DNA from: Lonicera japonica
Lineage: Eukaryota > Streptophyta > Magnoliopsida > Dipsacales > Caprifoliaceae
Reading direction: 5' to 3'
NCBI GenBank assembly: GCA_021464415.1
Contig: CM038467.1
Location: 10,619,411 to 10,683,410 of the forward strand
DNA: 64,000 nucleotides
A program made the translations under genes and the position numbers. The notes under the pieces were generated by a model. The model did not search any database, was not told where the DNA came from, and worked only from the letters and a program-made list of their open reading frames with translations. This document shows, in pieces, positions 17,120 to 25,974 of the stretch; the stretch's first letter is position 1; every line of letters starts with the position of its first letter.

Positions 17120-17478
17120 ATGATACCTAAAGTAATTCAAATAATTTTTAAAGCAGTTTTTTTCCCCAAGACTTCAAGTCACAAGTTTCTTGAGTGTATA
17201 ACGAAGAAAATTTCAGGAGTTTCAATTTTGCAGTACAACATTTTTTCAAATTCGATCATTTAGAAGTTGAAAATTGCGACGCAAAATTTCACCAAAAAAA
17301 TAGAAAATAAATTATATGGCCCCACGTGTTAATTCCGTTAAAAAACTTAACAAAAGTTACTAAATGGACTACATTGAAACAATTTCTAAACTTTGAGGTT
17401 TAATGCGCGCAAATGGAAACATTAGGGACAAAAGTGAAACTACTAACATATTTCGAAGGTCAAAAGTGTTACTAACTT
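17120..17478. repeat. Right arm of the 350-bp inverted repeat
   Basis: Reverse-complement partner of 14224-14577, in the same order and with similar divergence throughout. The pair could form a very long stem-loop in a read-through transcript. Confidence 0.7.
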
Positions 17479-18800
17479 AAAAAGAGAGAGAAAATAAAAA
17501 TTGTATAGTCTTTTAAGAGAGAGTGTAGAGAGAATAGTAAGAGAAAAAGTAAGAGAGAGGGACTTCTCACGCCAAACAAATTTGCGTCTAGAGATCGTAC
17601 GTAGTGTGGGAGGCCTCTCGCTAAACAATTTGGCATATAATTGACTTAGCCAAACTCAATTTTATTAACTACTTATACTACAAATTAAACAGTGTTTTAT
17701 ACTATTTATATTATATGTTGTGTGTGCTCGTAAGATAAATATAACGTACTTATTCTACATATATTATCTATTGTGTATGCTCTTGGAAATAGTATCTTAG
17801 GTTAAAAGACCAAAATTTAGAGCGAGGGATTGGTTTTAACTCGATCTATTAGAAAATGCTTTCAGAAACAAATAAAGAAAGAAATAAACTAGAAATTTAA
17901 TTGCAATTAATCAAATGTCAAACTATTCTTTTCAAATTCCGAAGCTCCTTTTGCTTTAGCCCTTAGGCGAGAGAGAGAGGAAGTGAAGTGGGAAGTTATT
18001 CTTCAGATAAAAGCAATGGTGAAGAGTAAAGAGAAGCATGAAAAGAACAAATCATAACAAAGAGAAAGCAGAAAGAAAGGAAGATTCTAGTTTTATTATT
18101 ATATATATAGATACAAATCTCAATGGAGAAAACTCGATAATCACGTGGTTAGCTGCTATGTAACCACATATATTAAATACATCTCAACTCTTGAGCTACA
18201 ATCATATATATGTCTACATATATCCCCTCCTTTTATAGGAACTAGTCTAGATTAGTCATCTTACAGAATAAAATGTTTGTTGGGAATCCGGAGAAAACTA
18301 TGCATATCAAAAGTTGATCGAGGGGGGGGGGGGGGGGGTTGGGCTACATCGGGTGGCACATGTCAACAACATATAGGTAAGAAGGATAGATTCTTCACAT
18401 CGTCGTCATATATAAATGACTTGTAGATTTCCAAAAAAATTGGGGAGAAGTGTTGGTTTCTGAGACATATATATTACTATAAAAGATAAATCCAATGGCC
18501 ATTTCTTCATATATATATAAGCAAACTTCTTCTGCCCTTTCTCTAATATGCCTTGTTTAAAAAGTTGTGCTAGCTCCTCGCCTAAGTTATAAGAACTTTT
18601 ATCATAACCAATACCCTATGCGGTTGCCCACCCTATACATTCTAGTCGGCCGTGAAGAAAACCTCATTTTATTGACAAAAGAACCTCCCACTAAGTAAAG
18701 TTGATGTTTCTTTGGCTACAATAAAGATGATTCCTATATAACCCATAAGATCCCGATTGAGAAATAATTAACTCATCTAGCCCTAGATTTGCTTCGAAAG
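17479..18800. other. Intergenic DNA upstream of the 141-residue protein gene
   Basis: No coding sequence is supported. Contains a TA-rich stretch around 18100 and a run of 17 G at 18322-18338. Confidence 0.5.
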
Positions 18801-18815
18801 CAAGTATCATATGCT

Positions 18816-18824
18816 TATATATAT
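18816..18824 (+). promoter_or_regulatory. Candidate TATA box of the gene at 18923
   Basis: TATATATA about 100 bp upstream of the ATG, followed by an ACACAC stretch. The distance would give a 5' UTR of about 70 nt. It also resembles a simple repeat. Confidence 0.45.
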
Positions 18825-18922
18825 ACACACACACACAACACCCACTACTCGTGTATCTTCAAACCTCTTCCTACGTTCTTGGTAACATCTCTATAGTCAA
18901 CATTAGTTGGTAATTAGTAGCT

Positions 18923-19348
18923 ATGAGCAACAAAGGCAAAAGCAATAACAATTCCCTTTGTGAGAAGTCGATGAAGATGGTGACCAACGTGATCAAGTTC
19001 TCATCCTTCTCTATTGCAAAGCGAAGCCTCGGAACTTATGGACCTCCAACAGTCGCCAAAACCTATGAATCTATGAAAGGTGGCATCGCAGTTTCGAAAA
19101 GCCCACTACTGCCTCAATATCCAAACCAAAGGCTACAAGAACCACTGAATGCATCGAAGCCTGTCGGGTACCTGATTGAGCCAGTTGAAGGGAATGGATT
19201 CTTGAGTACGATTTGTGAAGAGCGAACTGTAGATGGGAAAGCCTCAGACTACATTAGAAGGGTGCATGAGAAGAACCGATATGATTTGAACGAGGTATCG
19301 AACTTTTCTGCATACATAGAACCTGACCCGCCTCGTGTTGTGACATAG
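18923..19348 (+). CDS. Small plant protein of unknown function, 141 residues, intronless
   Basis: I do not recognise this protein. The frame opens at the first ATG after a TATA-like box and runs uninterrupted to TAG. Base composition is clearly more GC-rich and codon-like than the flanks, which supports a real gene. Residues 1-37 are basic and polar (SNKGKSNNN, two Lys-rich patches) with no signal peptide or membrane segment. The middle (38-100) is Pro/Gly-containing, with SLGTYGPPTVAKTYESMKGG and a GYLIEP segment. Residues 107-125 form a charged helix-like stretch, ASDYIRRVHEKNRYDLNE. The C-terminus is acidic then Pro-rich. Nothing indicates an enzyme. An AATAAA at 19438-19443 lies 90 bp past the stop. 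Confidence 0.75.
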   Translation: MSNKGKSNNNSLCEKSMKMVTNVIKFSSFSIAKRSLGTYGPPTVAKTYESMKGGIAVSKSPLLPQYPNQRLQEPLNASKPVGYLIEPVEGNGFLSTICEERTVDGKASDYIRRVHEKNRYDLNEVSNFSAYIEPDPPRVVT

Positions 19349-19437
19349 TAATCTCTCTATTCTACGTTTTTACTCTTCCTTTTTTTTTTTTCTTTTTTTT
19401 GGGCTTCATCCTATTTGCTAGAATCCTGCCGTGTTAG

Positions 19438-19443
19438 AATAAA
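19438..19443 (+). terminator. Candidate polyadenylation signal
   Basis: AATAAA located 90 bp after the stop codon of the 141-residue protein gene, after a T-rich tract at 19378-19400. Confidence 0.4.
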
Positions 19444-19749
19444 ACCAGTTGAATGGGTGATTTAGCTAGCTTGTGTGCTTGAACTAACTTATGCTTATGA
19501 CTATGTTTTCGAGAAGTTGAAGATTCTTGTCAGTTAGTTCCCTTATAGCCATGCCTGAGTTACATTTCTCTCTGTGTGAAAGAGATTCTTGTTTTGAATG
19601 CATGTCCTTGTGCCATGCTTACTGAAGGACATGGGCAGTATTAACAAACTCAAATTAGAAAACCTCGTTGATTATATATGATTTAGAGGTTGATCTATAT
19701 ACGTTTAGAATCAATACTACCTCCTTTATAAAAAAGGGTCTGCACAAAG

Positions 19750-19860
19750 GCAGAGCCGGCCTTGGATATAGTGGGACTAGGCCTGCGCCTAAGGCCCCCA
19801 CTTTCCTGGGCCCCCAAATTTTTTATACCCGTTTAATATATTTTTAGTATATGTAAAAAA
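19750..19860. mobile_element. Possible terminal fragment of a hAT-type transposon
   Basis: GCAGAGCCGGCCTTGG, TAGGCCTGCGCC and AAGGCCCCCA are GC-rich islands typical, as I recall, of the ends of plant hAT elements that encode ZMYM-like transposases. A decayed transposase of that type occurs at 61561-62290, but I cannot show that the two belong together. Confidence 0.35.
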
Positions 19861-19986
19861 ATAAAAAAAAATACTTTGTTCTTAAGCCGATTCCACTTCC
19901 GCAATTCCGTTCACGGCTTATCACCTCATCGAACTAGGTATTTGAATCTCTCTTAATCTATTAAATTCTCTTCTATCCAACTAGGT

Positions 19987-20254
19987 ATTTGAATCTTCAT
20001 CCAAATTGGGGTTAGGGTTTTTTTTAACATTGATTGGAAATAAAATTGAAAGGGTTTACCTGTTTAATGAGATTTTTTGAGGTGTAGGATTTCAATAATG
20101 TAATGAAGGACCAAGAAATTATTTGAATCTTCATCCAAATTGGGGTTAGGTTTTTTTTTAACATTGATTGGAAATAAAATTGAAAGGGTTTACCTGTTTA
20201 ATGAGATTTTTTGAGGTGTAGGATTTCAATAATGTAAAGAAGGACCAAGAAATT
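19987..20254 (+). repeat. Tandem duplication, two copies of a 134-bp unit
   Basis: 19987-20120 and 20121-20254 are nearly identical, differing by a few bases such as TAATGAAGG against TAAAGAAGG. The unit starts ATTTGAATCTTCATCC and ends GGACCAAGAAATT. The high identity indicates a recent event. Confidence 0.9.
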
Positions 20255-20386
20255 AATGGAGTCTTGGTCCTCTTGGAGAAGAGATGTTGAGTATTTTTTA
20301 AGAGAAAGGGTAGATCGTAGAAAAGAAAAGAGGTGAAAGTCTAAAATAAAAGAAAAGAAAGAGAGGTGAAAGAGGCGAAAATGTAA

Positions 20387-21260
20387 GGGTGCGTTTGGCG
20401 TGCCGGATAAAGAGGTGGGATATGATAGGATAAAGGCCGGATATGATAAGAGTCGAAATTAGTTGGATAGGAATTATATGGGATAAGATAGCAAAGGAAT
20501 CAGTCGGATAAGGATTAAGCAGGATCAGACTGGATAAGGATCAGTCGGATAAAGATTTAATAAATTTTGCATTTGATGGAGTTTCGGATTACAAGTCCAG
20601 ATATTATATAATATAACTTGATTTTTTTTTTGAAAATATATGCAATTTTAATTGCTGTGCACAATTTTTTTTAACTAATGCGATTCTTTTATTTATAAAT
20701 AAGTTTCGTAAAAAACTCTTTTGGGAGAAAAGTTCTATATCACATACAATATTTACGAACTAGGCATTAAGTACAATTTCAAATTCTAATGTTACCCTTT
20801 TAAAAAAATTTAAAGTTTCTTATAAATATCTTCATTTAATAAAAATAAATAAATAAAAATGTCATATTATAAAAGAAATGAATTTTATTAGTTGAGTTAC
20901 TGTGATTTTGGGTGGTTGAAAATTTTTATTAATAAATTTGATTATCTAAAAGGTGTAAATAAAAAGATTAAAAAAAATTAATTTTTATATTCATTTTGTT
21001 ATCCGGCAATCATGGGATAAAATAATACCACCTATAGGGGTGGTATATATTTATCCGGTTCTAAATGGATAAAATGATAATTAATCCCGAATGCAATCCA
21101 GTCCCGTGTTGTGCTAAACGTGGGATAAGATTAAAATATCATATTCACCCTTACGCCAAACACATGACAAGATATATTTATCCTATCATTTCCGACAACA
21201 AACACCGGATATGGTTATTTAATCATATCCTACTTTTAATCACGCACGACAAACACACCC
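20387..21260. mobile_element. PIF/Harbinger-like nonautonomous element, 874 bp
   Basis: TIR GGGTGCGTTTGG is inverted at the right end (CAAACACACCC), and TAA lies on both sides (20384-20386 and 21261-21263). The interior has repeated GGATAAG and GGATATGAT words in both halves. It has no transposase. Confidence 0.78.
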
Positions 21261-21661
21261 TAAAGGAATATAAAAAAATAGACATGTGGGTGGTCAGTGG
21301 TGAAATATGTTATCTTTGGATTAAAGTAAAGATAAAAATTGGTATATTTCTAAATATGCTTTACTTATTCAATTCAATCCTTGTCCTTTATAAGAAATAA
21401 TTAAATAATTAATACAATTCACTATATAATTTAATGGTTCATTTAAATTAATATTGTAGTTATTTAATGGATTCATAATATTATGTTTCATTTGTATATT
21501 TACATTTGTTATTAAAATTATTATAATTTTTATTCTGATATTTGATTTTAAAATTATTAGAAGTATATGAAGATAACTCGAAGCAAAAGTTTAAAAAAAA
21601 TTCGATGCAGTTAGTATGTAATTTTGTGTTTGAGATATTGTTTTTTTTCATTGAATTTGCA

Positions 21662-21673
21662 TTTTTTTTTTTT

Positions 21674-21704
<31 letters not shown>

Positions 21705-21709
21705 GGGGG
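21662..21709 (+). repeat. T22-G26 homopolymer junction
   Basis: A run of 22 T passes directly into 26 G. Long G runs are rare in DNA this AT-rich. The exact length may be an assembly estimate. Confidence 0.9.
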
Positions 21710-21956
21710 TAATATATATAAGTTATATTATAACAACAAAAAGGGCCCATTTTTAACCTTCTCCTAGAACCTCCAAATTGTCAGGGTTGGCTATGCACAA
21801 AGGTAAAGCAGAAATTGACGTTTTCTCCAACCAAGTTTTGAAAGGGAACTTTTTTTTTTTAATAATTTAGACAAAGTTGAAAGTAGCATTTCGATGGGCA
21901 TATCCCATATATACAAGTGAAAGATGTAAATTGACAATGTAAAAATACATTCATTA

Positions 21957-22447
21957 GAGTATCTCCAATGGTAGGATAAAAATTAACTTGGAAATCATAT
22001 GTATCAACCCACATCTACAAAAATGAATACTAAAAAAATGCTCTAATAATACTTTTGTAAAGTCTTGTGTATATTTTAAAATAACTAATAATATTTCAAC
22101 ACTTGTTAAGTATCAATTTAAGCAATTTATTATTATTTTTTCTTGAATTGTTTTATGAAAACTTTTATAGTCACAATGGATCTTGATTTTTGGCTATTGA
22201 TGAGCATATTTCAAATATATATAATTTTATTAAGATCTATATTTTACGTTTGAAATTATTATATTTTTAAATTTTAATTAAAAAACGAAGAGAGCAAAAA
22301 ATGACGTGGCATTGTAAAATGAAAGTGTATTTCATATGACCATTTTACACAAACTTGTATTTTAAAAGACTAGTGAAGACCAAAAAAAAAAATTACAAAG
22401 TGTGTAATTTTTACGCAAAAAAAAATACATAAAAGTGTTAGAGATGC
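21957..22447. mobile_element. MITE with GAG(T/C)ATCTC termini
   Basis: The left end is GAGTATCTCCAATGG after TTA. The right end is AGAGATGCTC followed by TTT. The ends are inverted and the interior is AT-rich. Related termini start at 22514 (GAACATCTCCAATAGG) and end at about 24314 (AGAGATGCTC), so two or three members of one family are clustered here. Confidence 0.6.
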
Positions 22448-23059
22448 TCTTTCTCAAAAATACTTGAGTTGTATTTTGGACAACTGAACCTACTTCTAGT
22501 CAATTATAAGAACATCTCCAATAGGGATGTGTAAAATTATTGTGTAAATCCTATTTACTCTCTAATAGCTAATATTAATAATACTCATGTGAAAAAAAAA
22601 GTGCTCCAATAAAAAATAGCCACCTAAAAAACAAGAACACAAATGAGAAGAGAGAATGAGTGAATGGAGAGAGAATGAATGGGTGGAGTGAGAATCCTAC
22701 CTAGCTTTATAAATTGAATGTGCAAAATACATTGTCTTTATACACAAGAGTTTGATTGGCATTAATTTTATACAACTATTAAAGAAACAAAAAATTTACA
22801 TAATGTGTAAATTTTACACATTGCTGCTTTAATTATCTTTTCATATTTGCTATTTTAATACACGTATACACAAAAACATGGGACAATTAAAAAAAGGTCT
22901 TATTAGAGAAATATTTTCACACTAAAGCCAAGGAATAATTTTTTTGTAAATAAAGGGCCTATTTTTTATTTTATTGATAATATGACATTTGTCTTTTTTT
23001 TTTTGTAAAATGACATCACAACCCTTAAAATAAACTAAAAAAATACTAATATACATTAA
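22448..23059. mobile_element. MITE-derived AT-rich DNA
   Basis: Contains GAACATCTCCAATAGG at 22514 and repeated GTGTAAAT words in both orientations (TTACATAATGTGTAAATTTTACAC around 22796-22820). It looks like another member of the family at 21957, but I cannot fix its right end. No gene is supported. Confidence 0.4.
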
Positions 23060-23290
23060 AATATGGACTGCAATATGAACTTTGCAGTCCATATTTCACT
23101 GCAATATGAACTTTGCGGTCCATATTTTTGGTGCAAAGTTCATATTGCAGTCCATATTTTACTGCAATGTGAACTTTGCGGTCCATATTTTTAGTGCAAA
23201 GTTCATATTGCAGTCCATATTTCACTGCAATATGAACTTTGCAGTTCATATTTTATTGCAATATAAATTTTTCAGTCCATATTTTTTATG
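23060..23290. repeat. Alternating direct/inverted array of about 30-bp units
   Basis: The unit CTGCAATATGAACTTTGC(A/G)GTCCATATTT occurs about four times forward, and its reverse complement (GCAAAGTTCATATTGCAG) at least twice between them. The higher-order period is 68 bp. The last units are progressively degraded (23255-23290). Because of the symmetry both strands stay open in one frame, but the frames have no other support as genes. Confidence 0.9.
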
Positions 23291-23508
23291 CAAATTTCAT
23301 AAAGAGGGGTAGTTTAGGTAACATATAACATGTTTTTATTAATTAAATAATATTTAAATTTATTCAAATACATTCATTTAAAATATAAAACAAAATAAGC
23401 CTCTTACACTAATTACCAATTAAAAATACGCCATTCATTCAAAAAAAATTATTTATTAAATTTTTGGTAAAAATCAATATATAATAAGACCTTCTACCTA
23501 ATTTCTAA

Positions 23509-23509
<1 letters not shown>

Positions 23510-23548
<39 letters not shown>
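23510..23548 (+). repeat. Run of 39 A
   Basis: Uninterrupted A tract. It could be the tail of an old retroposon, but nothing recognisable precedes it. Confidence 0.9.
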
Positions 23549-23549
<1 letters not shown>

Positions 23550-24317
23550 ATATATAGTCCGTCTCTCATGGGAATGGTCCATATGGCGAAAGCCTAATTG
23601 GGTTTCAGGTGTCTGAATGGAATCCATATCCACCCACTAAACAGTTGCTTTTGAAGTGTAAGAAATAAAAATGCAATTACCCCCTTATCCAGATAACCCC
23701 AAAATAAAGGGAAAAGGGGCATTTAGAAATGTCTTTTGATCTTCTATCCTTTTTGCTAAGGAGTTTCTTAAAGCATTTTGAAAGGGATTGTATAAAAATA
23801 GTTAATTTAATATTGTGTAAAATTTATTCACTGTAATTTTTTTTGTTATTTTAATGGTTATGTAAAATCAATGCTAACTAAACTTTAAAGTATAATTGCT
23901 ATTTATTTTGCGTATCCAATTTACACAGTCAAGTAAAATTCTCTCTCCACCCATTCATTATCTCTCTGAACTACATGAGAGTCTCCCAACTGAACCGAAT
24001 CGAACCGAGAGAGCAACTTCAGCTTCCGTCACTAACCACACGAACCATACCACGAACCAAATGCATCAACAACCACCCACATAAGAGGTGGGCATATCTC
24101 TAACCACCCACAAAGGGTGGACAAACCACTTTTTTATTAAGTAGCACTTTATTAAGTTCGAATACCACATTCATGGATTTCGAACTTGTGACCTCTCTAA
24201 TACAAGATTAGAGATGATGTCCACTAGGCTATTGGAGAGTAATGGTTATGTGTAAATTTTTTGCGTAAAACTCAGTTATCATGTAAAATTTATACAATAC
24301 TATTAGAGATGCTCTAA
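23549..24317. other. Transposon-derived intergenic DNA
   Basis: Holds a SINE-like segment (24160-24237) and, at its right end, an AGAGATGCTC MITE terminus. Between them are CT-rich and Pro-codon-like stretches without a convincing gene. Confidence 0.45.
24160..24237 (-). mobile_element. tRNA-related SINE-like sequence
   Basis: Minus strand: TAGCCTAGTGGACA (A box) is followed 30 bp later by CACAAGTTCGAAATCC (B box). It resembles the element at 46456-46531, whose A box reads TAGCCTAGTGGTA. Ends are not defined. Confidence 0.5.
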
Positions 24318-24482
24318 GGCCTCATTTGATTTCCTAATAGAGGAGAAAAAAAGGGGTAAAGTCATTCATCTCAAAACTCATGGAATTGATTTTCCTTTTG
24401 ATTTCCTAGCATTTATTATAAAAATTTTAGACAACAATACCACTACCTAAATTTATTTTCCTCCCGTAAACCAAACGAGGCC
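24318..24482. mobile_element. Tourist-like MITE, 165 bp
   Basis: TIRs GGCCTCATTTGATTTCC and (inverted) GGCCTCGTTTGGTTTAC, with TAA on both sides (24315-24317 and 24483-24485). Termini resemble those of the element in intron 3 of the coiled-coil gene (55490). Confidence 0.85.
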
Positions 24483-24485
24483 TAA

Positions 24486-25061
24486 CGAGAAGAATCTTGT
24501 CTTCACTATCTGATTGCAATTAGCTTAGCTGTTTACAGAAAAAGATAAATTGAATTGACAGCTTAGTTGAAGTTGGTAGCAATCGAGACATCGCTTTCGT
24601 AATAACAGTGAGTCACGTTTGTAACAATCTAACTGTGCCATCTTAGATGGATCGAACGACCGACTTTCATCCGTACACTCGATGGAACATCGAACTGAAG
24701 CCCATTGTTTGCGATCTAAAAGGTGAACCGGTACATCAATACAATTCCGGTTGAATTGTTAATTTTAGTTGATTCTAACTTCACTGAATGATGGTTGATA
24801 ACTTGGTATTAGAGGTTTGCATACCACGCAGATTTCAATTACATTTTTAACGCACTAAATTTTACGGGCACAAGAAAAGCACAATTGAAGTGCAAAGCAA
24901 ATTTGACTACACTCAGTTCTATACACTATATGCTGGATATTTCTAAAATGTGTTAAATTCATTAAAACTCAGAACTAGAGAGATGCAAACCGATTACAAA
25001 GATCATACCAAATTTACTCCTTATTTGATATTTCTAGCAAACTTTATTATAATTACATTGA
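24486..25061. other. Intergenic DNA, no gene recognised
   Basis: Slightly more GC-rich around 24640-24740 than the neighbours, but all frames are broken. Nothing is assigned. Confidence 0.4.
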
Positions 25062-25387
25062 GGGTGTGTTTGGATATGTAGTTTTAGAATTCTATTAGAA
25101 TTGTAATTCTATAGTATTACAATTCCAAGAATTGCAATACCATTGAATTATAATACCATTGTTTGGATTGCACGTAGTTTTCATTTGAAATTCTAATAGA
25201 ATTTAAAATTTATTTATTTGACTAAATTATAGAATTCATTTGAAATTCCAAATAGATAATAAGGAGGTGATAGCATAAGTTCATTTAATATATATACAAC
25301 TTTGTATATATATACACACTGTGTATATACATATACATTATATTTAATATACATTATATTTAATGTATACATATATATACATTATAT

Positions 25388-25428
<41 letters not shown>

Positions 25429-25682
25429 GGGGTGGGAGGTGTATGGGGGTGGGGGTGATATGAGTGGTAATGGTGAATTTTTTTACTTTTTTTTGAATTC
25501 AATAGAAATTGGAATTAGAAAACTCTACTATTTTTATGGAATTCAATCCTTTAGAATTTGTGGTTTTGGAATTCTAGTAGAATTCCAAAACTATAACTTT
25601 TAACCTATCCAAACAATAGAATTCTAAAACCATCCCCCAATTCCAATTCTATAGTATGGAATTGGGGTTGCCAAACACACCC
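25062..25682. mobile_element. PIF/Harbinger-like MITE with a 38-G tract
   Basis: TIRs GGGTGTGTTTGG and CCAAACACACCC are perfect inverses over 12 bp, with TGA on both sides. Many GAATTC-containing words (TAGAATTC, GGAATTC) occur in both arms. G from 25390 to 25427 interrupts a TA-rich stretch in the middle. Same terminal sequence class as the element at 20387. Confidence 0.8.
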
Positions 25683-25974
25683 TGAGTACTATTCCTTATA
25701 AATGGTGAGTTGCGAATTGATAGAAAACACAAGAAATCAGTTACATTTCACTTATATCATCAACAAACAAAAGGCTAATTAAAACGCACCTACCACAGAT
25801 CAGATAGTAGCATAAAGCAAGTACGGAAGAGATTAACTCCGGTCTATACAGAACAAAGAATCTACCTCAAACCAATCCATGCAATCTTTCTTACCCCCAT
25901 TTTCCCTCTAGTTATAAATTTCTTCCACTAGTGGAATATCTCCGTAGTTAATCCATTTACCTGACTGATTCAGA

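Noticed and set aside
23046..23312. Overlapping frames on both strands with repeated FAVHI and HIAVKYG motifs
   Set aside because: They are a by-product of the alternating inverted DNA repeat, not evidence for a gene.
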